Positions 8,545 to 19,046 of a stretch of 52,998 bases of DNA are shown here, piece by piece. The stretch is from the NCBI GenBank assembly GCA_014825775.1, contig MVAQ01000150.1:1-52998 (forward strand), in the 5' to 3' direction. Source of the DNA: Krasilnikovozyma curviuscula (Eukaryota; Basidiomycota; Tremellomycetes; Cystofilobasidiales; Mrakiaceae). Positions within the stretch are counted from its first letter, which is position 1. Every line of letters begins with the position of its first letter. The notes below the pieces were generated by a model, which was not told where the DNA came from, made no database searches, and worked only from the letters and a program-made list of their open reading frames with translations. The position numbers and the translations under genes are program-made.

Positions 8545-10612
8545 ATGGAGCAATTGCCAGCATATTCAGTGACCTCAGCTGAGGTACAAAAGCAGGAGTT
8601 GTTACTCTCTAAAGCTCACGATATCATTAACAAGAAGATCGACGAGCTCGACGCTTCGTTGAGGAAGCTCAACTTGGCCGTATGGGAAAGTGAGCAATAT
8701 TATTCTCCCTTTCCATTCCCCTGGTCTGTTTCCATACTGACACATATCCTTGCACGTAGACCCTGAGTTAGGGTATGAAGAATTCAAAGCCCACGCTGCC
8801 AATGTCAAGTACTTCTCTGAGGCTGGGCAAGAGTTCAAGGTAACTCCTTCGGCGTATGGGATTGAGACTGCGTTCGAAGCTAAAGTGAGCTATGGAGAAG
8901 GAGGGAGGGTGATGGGATACAACGTCGAATACGATGCCAACCCGTAAGTCTTTCCTGTTACAGCCAAGGTGGACGTCCGCCGCCTGCGTCCTGACCCTCT
9001 TTTTGATGTCTGAAACTAGCAACGGACACTCGTGTGGACACAACCTCATCGATGTCGTCGGTGTAGGAGCAACCATAGCTCTTTCTGCAGCAATGGCGGA
9101 GCTGAACGTCCCTGGTGGTGTCAAGCTGTTGGGTACGCCGGCGGAGGAACGAGGGGGTGGGAAGGTCGCGCTGCTCAGAGAGGGAGCGTACGACGATATG
9201 GACGCTTGTATGATGGTAAGCTATGACCTCTTCTAATAAGTCAGACTGCAATACTTGGCCTCTCCCCCTAAAAAAATATCTCAAAAAAAAAAGAAAACGC
9301 TGACCATCTCCCTATCTATCGATGTCGCAGGCCCATCCCGGGGGAGGTATCGAAACCGACATTGACACTAGCATAGGAACAACGCTCGCTGTATCTGGCT
9401 TTGTCGCTGACTTCACTGGGAAAGCTGCACATGCAGGAGCCAATCCATGGTCAGGCATCAACGCGCTCGGTGGGTCCCCATCGCTGTCTTGTCGGACGCA
9501 ATTCTTTGTTGGACTGACACAGGTATTCTTCTTGGTTTCCCTTTAGATGCTTGTGTTGCTGGATGTCAGTCCTTGTTTTTTTGTTGTGTTGATTTTGCCT
9601 GTCCGATTAACTCCTAATCACTGACCCTTTTTCATTACCTTATGCTTTAGACAATGCCGTCTCTGCTCTTCGACAGCAAATCAAACCTGACCAAAGGATC
9701 CACGGAATCATTCTAGGATCCGAACGCTGGGCTCAGAATGTGAGAATCCGTTTTCCCCCTTCACATCAAGTCCCAGCTTGCTGATCTCGACAATAATCAG
9801 GTCATTCCTGAATTTGCATCAGTGTCGTATGCTGTCAGGGCTCCAACGAAGAAGGAAGTTGATGAGCTAATTGAGAAGGTCAAGAACTGCTTCAGAGCAG
9901 CCGCACTGTCAGTCCATCACCATGCTGCAATCTGCTACTGTCTTGGCCCGGGCTGTTTGTGCTGACCTGCTTGCATGATGCTTAGATCATCTGGATGCTC
10001 AATCAAGATTTCGTCTGATCCAGACTATAATTACTACGAGCTTGTTGTGAGTCTTCTGGTTCTCGATCGACCCTGGTTTAGCATCCTCTTCGCAAGCTGA
10101 TCTTTCTCGTTGCGCTGTTTAGAATTCAATGACTCTCTCAGGAGCGTATAGAGACGTCGTAGTCAAGGACTTTGGGTGGAAAGTGGACATGAAACAAGAC
10201 GGAACTGTGAGCCAATCGTCCGAGACATCTCTCGCCTCTTCTTACGAGCTGACATTTCTCTATCGTCGCCAGGGATCAACCGACATGGGTAATGTCACTT
10301 ACAAAGTGCGTTCCAACTCTTTCCTCACTGTATTTTACAAGTCACTTATTTTTTCTACCTTTTGACTGGAAGCTTCCGGCCGCTCATCCAATGTTCAAGA
10401 TCCCCTCGCCAATTGGCGATGCCAACCACACGATTGGATTCACTACCTCAGCTGGTACATTGGAGGCACACCAGCTCGCCATGAAAGCTGCCAAGGCACT
10501 CGCAATTGTAGGATTCAAATTTGTGAGCGACGATAAGTTTGCAGAGGAGGCGAAGAGCGAGTTTGAGAGCTGGAATCCGACGGCGTATAGGTCGGTAGGA
10601 AGTGTTGTCTAA
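8545..10612 (+). CDS. M20 family metallopeptidase/amidohydrolase (PM20D2/AbgB-like)
   Basis: Metal-dependent amidohydrolase of peptidase family M20, probably acting on dipeptides or N-acyl amino acids in the cytosol. In order I see NPELGYEEFKAH, the metal-binding NGHSCGHNLID, the catalytic acid pair in LLGTPAEERGGGK, AHPGG, and the dimerisation-domain signature GKAAHAGANPWSGINALDA. The C-terminal catalytic half has TDMGNVTY and FTTSAGT. No secretion signal. There are about ten exons; for example ALD is completed across a GTGGGT...TTTAG intron, followed by a 19-nt exon encoding AT GCT TGT GTT GCT GGA T. The start ATG at 8545 opens MEQLPAYSVTSAE. The stop follows GSVV. The substrate cannot be told from the sequence. 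Confidence 0.9.
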
Positions 10613-11258
10613 CTTTTAAAAATATTGAAGGGTGTAGAAGGTGGTACATATGGTGTTTTCGGTGGTTCGGCTGGAAACCAAAACAAAGGAAACTGGAGCG
10701 CAACACATTGATTCTTCAATTTTTTTCAGGGTAAATCAAAGGTAGAGTCGTAGACATAAGATCTATTGTCCTGCTATTGCAATCAGCTTCAATTCCCTCT
10801 CTAGAACGCGAGCTGCATCTTTTGCCAGATGAGGCGGTTTCAAAATCTGCGAGAGCTCGAGTTCAGGTCGTCCGAGCTGCTGAATTTCATCACAGACCTA
10901 CCAACATCGACAACCCGGAATAGCTACAGAACCATCTGAATTGTCAATTTCAATCAACTAGTTCTGTTACGGGAGGATATAGTCTTGGTCAGTTTCCCAG
11001 TCTATAAAACCCGGTGGGACGCATGAAGAACTAACGTAAACCTTGCTGTTCAAAGTCTTTAGAGCAGCAGTACGTTCATCGGTACTCAAATAAGGTGAGC
11101 CCTTCTACTTCAATGATATCTCATATCTCTTCAGCCCATCATCATACCTCTCAGCTCACTTCCATTTCAATTTTCTCGTCGCGCGGTAGAGCACCAGAAA
11201 AAAAAGGTCTTTCCGACACCGATAGCCTTTTTGTCCTCTCTGAGGACTTGAATACGAT
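10613..11258. other. intergenic region upstream of eIF4E-like gene
   Basis: Contains the 3' flank of the M20 gene and a leader for the eIF4E-like gene. An in-frame TGA lies a few codons before the ATG at 11259, which fixes that start. No gene seen. Confidence 0.5.
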
Positions 11259-13213
11259 ATGTTTAGCCACCTGGCCTCATCCTCTGTTCCCACACACCAC
11301 CACCATCACCAGCGCTCGCCCTCGCTTCTTCACCGCCCGTCCCCCTCATCCGCACCTCCCGTTTCTTCCGGCCCCATATCACCTTCCCGGACACCAGCCA
11401 TCATTGAGAAATACCTTGCGAACATCGAAAGCAGCGGGAATCTGTCGCCCAACTCGGCCCAGCGCATCGCCGTATCGACGCCTGCATTCAGGAGTGTCAA
11501 GGATCTCGCCAAGCGGTTCGACGTACCTCCATCCTCGGCAGTCACAATGGTGAGGAGCCATAGTAGTGGCAGAATTTCTGTGGGAAGCGCTGGATCGTCC
11601 TCAGAGGAGAGGATCAGGGGTGGCATCATCAGTACCGCTGCGAGTGCGAGCTCCATCATTGTTCCATTGCAGCAGACGACGGAGAAACCTCTGGGGGGGA
11701 TGAAAAAGGTGGATGGAGAAGGAGGTGATGATGATGAAGATGCGAAGGTGACTGAGGCTGAAGAACCTGCGACAGAATCTATGACGGAAGTTGCGCCGGA
11801 CTACGTCCTCGTCGAGATTGAAGAAGTGCCAGGGCTGGTTTCTCCACCAACATCGCCTACCATCCAATCAACACCAACTCCTGTCATTTCCGCTCTTCCG
11901 ACTGACCTCTTAATGAAACCGTCATTAATTGCCGCACCTTCTGCATCGTCTCCACCACTACATCCTCCCACCACCCTTATATCCACTGATCAACCCACCA
12001 CTCCATCGCAGGAAGAGGACGGCGATGATGTTGAGAAAGACGGTTCACTAGGTGAATCCATCGAAGAATCTCTTCCTACATCCACACCAGCTGAGGAATC
12101 AACACCAATACTTCAGCTCCAGCCATCCCTTCCGACTGTCAGTGCAGTGGAGACTGAAGATTCATCTGACGATGAACACCCTGGTGCGCTGTCAAGCACG
12201 CCGCTGACTGGGTCGACAATGACACTTGCATCGAGCGTGCATCAGGTCGAGGCTGATGCTATCAAAGACGTTGGTGGAACTGAAGAGGTGATCAAGAAGA
12301 AAGAAGAGGAAGTGTCGGTGATCCAGAAAGAATCTTCTTCCGCTACGGAAAAACCTGCACCTGTTGTGTCTGCAGCCTCTTTCAAGGGCTTGCCTGCAAC
12401 TGATGAAGCATCCTCATCTTCTGCGCCAACCACACGACCGGTCTTCTCGTACTCCAACATCCTCTCCAAACCAGCCCCTCCTCCTCTCCCTGTCTCAATA
12501 CCAATGTCAACACCATCTCCAGTCGATTCAATCGACTCCTCAACGCAGCACCCTCTCAGCGAGAAATGGCGTATGTATTACTCCTCCAAAAACAAGACAC
12601 CTTCCCAGGCATCCTCAGCGACCTACTCCAACGCCGGCTTAGCCAATCTCTTTGCTTGCTCTACTGTTGAGGAGTTCTGCTCGTCCTACAAGGCGCTGAG
12701 GGGACTAATGAGGAAAGTTACTGGTGGAGATGGTGGATTAGGCGGTCTGACGGTCGATTCAAACTTCCATTTCTTTACCGATGGAGTAGAGCCAGTGTGG
12801 GAAGATAAGATGAATGAGAAAGTCAGTCTTCCGCGTGGTTTCTCGTGTTATGGTCATGGGTGTGACGCTAACCCCTTCTGTGCTGTTGTTAGGGAGGGAG
12901 AATTACCTGTACCATTCCACGCGCGTACATCGATAATACTTTCACCGACATCCTCTACCTTCTGATTGGATCAATAATCACCATCGACTGCCACGACAGC
13001 ACCTCAACAGACGAAGAAGGTCAGATACTGGGTGTTGTCGCTTCTCGACGGGCGAGAGGTGATCGTGTTGAGATCTGGCTCGGTGGACCAAAGGAACCCA
13101 CGCAGGCGTGGGTCGAGAGGGTCAGGGTCGCGTTCAATAAAGAGCTGGGGTTTGACAATGGTGATGCGATGGTTGGGTCAAATAGCTTTGGGAAGTACAG
13201 GAAGCACTTTTGA
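11259..13213 (+). CDS. divergent eIF4E-family cap-binding protein with long disordered N-terminus
   Basis: About 627 residues in two exons (11259-12821 and 12893-13213). The first 430 residues are a low-complexity Ser/Thr/Pro/Glu tail beginning with a His run. The C-terminal 200 residues are an eIF4E fold: HPLSEKWRMYY, STVEEFCSSYKAL, FFTDGVEPVWEDKMNEK, YIDNTFTDILYLLIG, ILGVVASRRARGDRVEIW. The cap-stacking Trp in EPVWED and its Glu are kept, as is the Trp of VEIW. The first stacking Trp, normally just after the loop following the fold's start, is not visible (KTPSQASSATYSN). The dorsal VEDFW Trp that binds eIF4G or 4E-BP is Cys (VEEFCSS). It is most likely a class II/III (4EHP-like) or specialised translation factor rather than the main eIF4E. 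Typical family length is 200-270 residues. Confidence 0.85.
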
Positions 13214-14184
13214 TTGGTCCGCGCTAGCTCTGGAAGGAAGTTGTATTTGAAGTTCTATACCAAACATTTAATCGAATTCCGCGGCTTAGATGAAAGCTGT
13301 CAGAGCTTAAAATCCACTTGAAGTTTGGGCTCATGTCTCCTATTTGAGTCACTCTTCTGAAGGTGACTCGACTCAATCACAAGCTGTACTGTTCCACCGG
13401 CCTCAACCATTGTTGCACAGACCACCAAAAGTTTAGCGCCTCAGTACCGGATCCTCCAAAGTATCTGAAGATTCATCGAAGCAGGTAAAGTTTCAGAAAC
13501 GGCTAAATACGTTTCGAGTGGTGTGGGATATAAACAAAGAACCCTAGTGACCGGAAAGTAAATTGAAGGCCTCCAGGTGCTGCCAGTGATGATGGCAGAG
13601 GATGGTAAATGAAACATGTGTCTGTTGAGTTAGTAAAGCTAAAGGATACACTATAATTAGGCAACTTTCTAAGGTGTACGCTACGAACGTATCCTTGTGT
13701 GATGAACCTCAACGAAGTGTTATGATTTGGAGTTGTGCTTTGTTGTATGTATTTAAGTAATGATCGCCAACTAGGAATAGTCTTTCGATTATCCACATTT
13801 ATTTCAACTAGAATAGAAAGTAGATTGGCAAATGAAAGAGCAGGCTCTGAGCTTAGCGGTAGCGGTAAAAGAGCGACGTTCTACTATCGAACGTCATAAA
13901 CAAAATGCAGTTGATCTTTTTCGTGCGTTTTACCGAGCTCTTGAGCTTGGTATTGATACGCTTCTCGGTAGAAAAAGTAATATCAGGTTAGGTTCGTCAG
14001 GTCAAAGGTCTTACTGCGATGCGGTTACTTTTGTTACGGGCGTAGCATAAGTCTCGTCCCCTCATTGGCTGATTTACCTTCGCGGCTCGAAAAAAAACTG
14101 GAACAGCGTGCCCCTGGTTTTTTTTCTGGTCAACCCATCACTCACCCTTAATCACACCCTCTTTCCTTTCCTACCTCTTTCAAA
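13214..14184. other. intergenic region upstream of cytochrome c
   Basis: No supported gene. A 72-codon ATG frame at 13832-14050 has no recognisable family and lies in the cytochrome c promoter. A short inverted repeat GAGTCAC...GTGACTC lies near 13345-13368. A T-run and CT-rich tract precede the cytochrome c ATG. Confidence 0.45.
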
Positions 14185-15236
14185 ATGCCAGATTCATTCA
14201 CTCCAGGTGAGCATTTCCCTTCGAGTTGCAGATCTTAGATAGAGCTGGTGCATCGGGTACCCAGAGGATGACCAGCTCAATGAACAAGCCGTCGGTATAG
14301 CTTCAGCGCTGACATATTACATCTACTTTTTCTAGGTGACCTCAAGAAGGGTGCTGGTCTCTTCACCGTTAGTGTTTTCAAAGGACCTTGGCTTGGAAGA
14401 AAAAATTACTGATTCAACGATTCGCTCCATCTTTGTCTTCCTCAATTTTCTGAATTACTGATTGGCATACCTACAGACCAGATGTGCTCAATGCCACACC
14501 GTCGGTGCTGGTGAGCCAAACAAGGTTAGTACCACCTCCTTTCCGATCAGGCTCTACCCAAATTTTGGTCAAGATGATTAACGTGGGTTCTTGTTGTGCG
14601 CTTTGTCGAATGCTTAGGTCGGACCAAACCTTCACGGCCTCATGTACGGATGAAATTTTTACTCTTGAGCTACTTTTCTGACGGTTGAAGGCTGATTTTC
14701 TATCACGATTTGAACGTCGATGTGTTTAGTGGACGTGTCTCCGGTCAAGCCCCAGGATACTCCTACACCGCCGCCAACATCAACAAGGCTGTCCACTGGT
14801 CAGTGCGAGTTTATCAGTTCAGTAAGGAATGTGATTATTAACCGATCTTCTTTCCTTCCATTTCCTGCGTGGCGCTCTCTTCTCGTGTTGTTCGTGCTTG
14901 TCAGGGAGGGCGAGACTCTCTTCGAGTACCTCGAAAACCCAAAGAAGTACATTCCAGGAACCAAGATGGCTTTCGCTGGTTTGAAGAAGGCTAAGGACCG
15001 TAACGATCTCGTGAGTTTTGTGAACGCTTTCTTTCAACGCAGTTTCCTTTGCTCGTGACGACTGCTGAGTTCATATTGACCACCTTCTTCATTTTATGTA
15101 TCTCTTCAACTGCACTGTTACAGGTTACCTACCTCCTCGATGCTGTAAGTGTTCTTCTTTTTAACCTCACGTCATCCCCTCTTCCTTCATGACTGACTTT
15201 TCGTGCTGTCTCTCAAAACTTCCACAGTGCAAGTAA
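14185..15236 (+). CDS. CYC1: cytochrome c
   Basis: Mitochondrial intermembrane-space electron carrier between complexes III and IV, about 110 residues. Visible motifs are [16 protein letters not shown] (CxxCH haem attachment), [22 protein letters not shown] and the Met ligand region [14 protein letters not shown]. It ends LLDACK. The gene is split into eight exons by seven introns. The last exon is only nine nucleotides (TGC AAG TAA). An intron between GGCCTCAT and TGGACG gives NLHGLIGR where most cytochromes have LFGR. Start ATG 14185 opens [17 protein letters not shown]. Haem is attached by holocytochrome c synthase in the usual pathway. Confidence 0.95.
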
Positions 15237-15811
15237 ACTTTTACAAACATTTCCAATGGTCGAACTTAGGGTTTGAATGGGAATAATTGTGAAGGATGGA
15301 GGAATCGTGACCCAGAAGAGGACACTCATAGACTTGTTCCTGCTGGATTCATGGGTTCTACAGTTTCTGTGCTTTGAAACTGACACTTACATACACCAAA
15401 AAGAATCTCTATAAAAATTACATCATAATCACCACTCTTAATTCAGGGTTGGAAGTGAGGTGCAAGACGCTGGAAGGACGCTTCGTTCTCTGAGGACGCC
15501 CCTTCCCACAATATGCTAGTTAAGCGGGATTATGACCTAATCACTGAACAACCGGCCAAAAGTAGGATGTGATGTGAACAAGAAATGAAATGAAACCCAG
15601 CGCAACCTCACTGAACCCAAAAGGGACCTTGCAATATGTAACTCCCCTTGCGACAATACACTGTATGGAGAGAGCAACGTTGGTATCATTATCCAGAAGA
15701 CCAAAGCTGACACATAATCATCCCATCCTGCTTTGATTGAGGTGTATTTTGGGTGTTATCTACATCCATCTAAAGCCCTTTTCCATTCGATCTCTTGAGT
15801 TGACGAGTGAT
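15237..15811. other. convergent 3' region between CYC1 and ATP19
   Basis: Interval between two convergent genes. I see only untranslated sequence and no supportable frame. Confidence 0.5.
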
Positions 15812-16703
15812 TTAGTGGTGAGCTTCAGCCTTGTCGTTCTCAGCGAGCCAGTTTCTGATGCTATGGTATCAAGGAAGTCAAAGATACGTCAATATCTGGT
15901 CGCATGGAAAGAACGTCCAGGACAAAGGTAGACATACAAAGCTTCCTCGTCTCTGTAATTCACCAGAACCAACATATCAACGCCAGCAACCCAGTTCAAC
16001 CACATTCAATAAAGTTTTATCGCCCATCACACCATTTAAATTGCATTCAAAGACCAAGTAAGGCGTCAGTTCTAGTCCAGCTGCTTGCCGTGGGGAAAAG
16101 GTGAGGGAAGACACGAACGGGAAAGATCCATCAGATGAAGCCTTGACCTTCTCGTCGAGAGTTGGAGCAGCCTTCTTTGGTCCAGAAAGAGAGTAAGCAG
16201 TGCTACATTTCATATTCGCAGGGGCAAGCACAGCGTCTGGTCAGTCGTAGAAGTGGAAAGGAGGAGACGTAGGTTGGGTAGGTCGACTCACATAGCTCCG
16301 ACAGAGAAGAAAGTAGCCCAGATGCTGTTCCAATTAACCGACCCAATGAAACCTTGTTAGTATAGCTATTCTCTGAAACGTTTCCCGAGGGCGAACACTG
16401 CGCCTTAGAGAGAATTAAGGAGGAGGACGAACATATGGTGCTGCACGAATCGAAAAGATGAAATAAGTGTTAGTTCTACTTGTTCTCCTGGTCCAACGAT
16501 CTACCAAGGAAGAGAACGATGCTTCACTCACCACTGGAACTGGTCTTCCGGCAATTTGGCTGCAGAAATTTAGGAAAAGAAAGGGAAGCAATTCGTCAGT
16601 CTCACTCACGCTACTGGAACGCTGCAGTCCACGGATTGAAAGAAAGTAAAACGTACTAGGTTGCCATGTGGATAGGAGCTCTCTTAGCCATGAAGAAGTT
16701 CAT
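15812..16703 (-). CDS. ATP19: mitochondrial ATP synthase subunit k (Atp19-like)
   Basis: Small F1Fo-ATP synthase membrane subunit associated with dimer stability. Reconstructed from at least six small exons: MATYQIAGRPVPVHH, then IIWATFFSVGA (single membrane segment), AYSLSGPKKAAPTLDEKVKA, then DEEAFIRNWLAENDKAEAHH ending at TAA 15812. The order, length (about 76 residues from MATY) and acidic-lysine C-terminus fit yeast Atp19 (68 residues). Two donors are GTTCGT, which is unusual but occurs in neighbouring genes. The frame has ATGs at 16703 and 16667; the first adds a 12-residue basic leader and the second matches the family start. The exon holding SSDGSFP is the least certain. Confidence 0.72.
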
Positions 16704-17070
16704 GATGGGCAGAAACTTCTTTTGAAGGTGAAAGGTACTGGTGACGGTACAAAACTGGGGCAGGGCGAGCGTCTCGCATCTCTTTTTTTCAATGTCAGCG
16801 GGCGGGCGTGAAAAGTCAGAACGTTAAAAATATTTTTCGGCTCTGATGAGCTTGAACAGCATGTATCAATACAACAGAGCCATGTACTGGAGCACCTATG
16901 GGGACGGAGAAGGTCTGTCGCAGCGATATCCGTGTACATACTGTTTTGCGCCGGCGCCTGCTTCTCGCCAATCCAAAGCACATCTGTGTGCAGTCAAGAA
17001 ATAACAAAATAGAAATTCATCTCCTCGTACCAAGGCTAGCAGACTGATTGGGTAATGCTTATCGATCCAG
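16704..17070. other. intergenic region upstream of ATP19
   Basis: Promoter-sized gap between the end of the proteasome gene and the start of ATP19, both on the minus strand. No frame here has recognisable homology. Confidence 0.45.
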
Positions 17071-18682
17071 CTAATCCTTCTCACCGACTCGGACCAGCCA
17101 TTCGCCTTTCTCCTCCTCGTCCATCTCCCTCCACAACCCTTTACTGGCTTCACCAGCCACAGCGATCTCGTCAGGCGAAGTGGAAGTGATACCAATTTCA
17201 ATCTCATTCGACTTGAAGTCCGTTGCCAAGATAGTTGAGAGGGTCTCGATCGCCAGTTCAATCACTTCGGCTCTTCCCAAACCCTCACCACCGACGCTGC
17301 TCGTCTCACCTCCATCGAGCTTCTTCCACTTCTTCTCCAAGAAGTTCATTCCCTCAGTCTGCTTAGCACCACTGGCAGTTGCTTTGAAGCCGACATAGTA
17401 TCCAGCTGGGTCGACCTTGTAGATTTGAGGACCGTAGAGGTCAGAAGTTCCAAGTAGAGTCATCACTAGAACAAAGCAAAAAAAGAGAAATCCGTGTTAA
17501 CAAGAAAAAACAAAGATATCAGTGATGAAGAGAGTTAAACTCACCTATTCCCAACGGCCTCATTGCTGCCCTTTGTGTGTGAACCTGGTTTATGTTTGCT
17601 AATCGTCGAGCCACTGGGAGAGGGAAAGAAAAGCGAAAGGAAGGATCAACTACTGAACGTGAAAGTTCTGCAAATTTGATGAAGTGTCGTACAGTCAACG
17701 ACCTCGATCTCGTAACCATACTTGTATCTCCATTCAGCAGCTTCCTGCCTCGCTCGCATGATCTGGTTACGCGCGTCGGCTGTGACAAGGAAACATTTGA
17801 AGGAGGTCAGCGACGGCTCTAGCAGAAGAAGAAAACAACAGAAACGACTTACGCAGAAGGCCAGTGACAACGCAGCCGATTGTTGGAGTGATTTTGAAAA
17901 GACGGGTGACAGTCGAAGCATCCACCAGCTTGTCCTCTACTTTCTTCTGAACAATCACCACACTAGTATCTTTCCCTCGAACAGCAATGGCAGTAATTCC
18001 TGATGATGTAGTGGCTTTGAAGGCATATTCTGAATAGAGGAAAAGGACCAAAGGTCTTCAGCAAGCGATTGGATGCTCCTTTACAAATAAAACGCAGTAA
18101 TCAAATGACTAATACGAACCAACTTGATAGAGTCGACCTGACAGAATTTAATCGTGAAGGAGTGTCAGTGATCCTATAAACCGAACAGCTGAAAAGCAAT
18201 GAGAACTGACCTTCAGGCGAGAAGACTGTGAGGTATCTGATTGAAGAAAGAAACCAACTGCAGATTAGTACAATGCTATCAAATTGCTCATAATGATGTA
18301 TTTCTCGGATAAAAAGAGACCAAACTGGCAATGCGAAGCCGTAAGTAAGTAGAGGAACCGTTTAGTTCAGCCAGAGATGAGCGTGTCCGACATGCGCTCA
18401 GTTTCACTCTGGTTTCGTCTATTCTTCCAACCAAAAGTGTTACTTCCAGTTAAATGCCGCACAGAAGGTCAACCAGATCAGAAGCAAGGCGGCACGAGCG
18501 TTGAAGTAACCCCCTGCGATGACCATTTCGAATTGACCTGTTCTCATCAGCCCTCGTTCACCTTCCTTGTCAACTACTTTCAAACGTCTTTTGCTGCGAG
18601 CTTGACAGCTAGCTCATTGATGAACTCCAAACAACCGATGAGGAACCACGACGTACCTATCGTAACTGGATCTGGATCCCAT
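17071..18682 (-). CDS. SCL1: 20S proteasome subunit alpha-1 (PSMA6/Scl1)
   Basis: Alpha-ring subunit of the 20S proteasome, acting in cytosol and nucleus. The start MGSRSSYDR is at 18682. It is joined across a 420-nt intron (18656-18237) to the 26-nt exon YLTVFSPEG and then an 18-nt exon RLYQV, completing the proteasome alpha signature. Further exons give [86 protein letters not shown] and [12 protein letters not shown]. It ends RVGEKD. The order matches PSMA6 throughout. Alpha subunits lack proteolytic activity. The first intron is five to eight times the usual length here. Confidence 0.93.
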
Positions 18683-19046
18683 TTTTCTGTCCTACAAGTG
18701 AGTTCTTTTCCTTTTCAGCAAGCTAGTCTAGAATCAGATCAATTCACTAGTACCCCTGGTGCTGGAAAGGACGGTGAGGCTTGAGGATTTTGATTTGAGT
18801 GAAATGTAGAGAGGGAGAATGCTCAACCTACGAGCACTCGCGGCGACCTCGCTGGAGGACAGGGGTGGCGATAGTTCAAGCTCGAATCATCACATTAGCT
18901 TCATGATACAGAGCATTATTACAGCTAGAAAAATTAACTCAGAGGTTGAAGGTTGACCTCTGGTTTTTGTGCTCGCTCTCGGTTTGCGTTCTTTCATTTA
19001 TGAGATAACATTATGGATACAAATATTAGAGATGCCACTCCCACCA
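18683..19046. other. intergenic region upstream of SCL1
   Basis: Lies between the SCL1 start and the 3' end of the ER mannosidase gene, both minus. It should hold the SCL1 promoter. A plus-strand frame extending into it from 18377 is discussed among the rejected items. Confidence 0.45.

Noticed and set aside
11095..11553. 152-codon frame overlapping the eIF4E start
   Set aside because: Low-complexity His/Pro/Ser sequence out of frame with the eIF4E tail, which has a clear start after an in-frame TGA.
13832..14050. 72-codon ATG frame before cytochrome c
   Set aside because: No family resemblance, no splice support, and it lies in the expected promoter; kept only as a possibility.
18377..18784. 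135-codon ATG frame antisense to the proteasome first intron and exon
   Set aside because: It covers the antisense of a well-supported start exon and has no recognisable domain.
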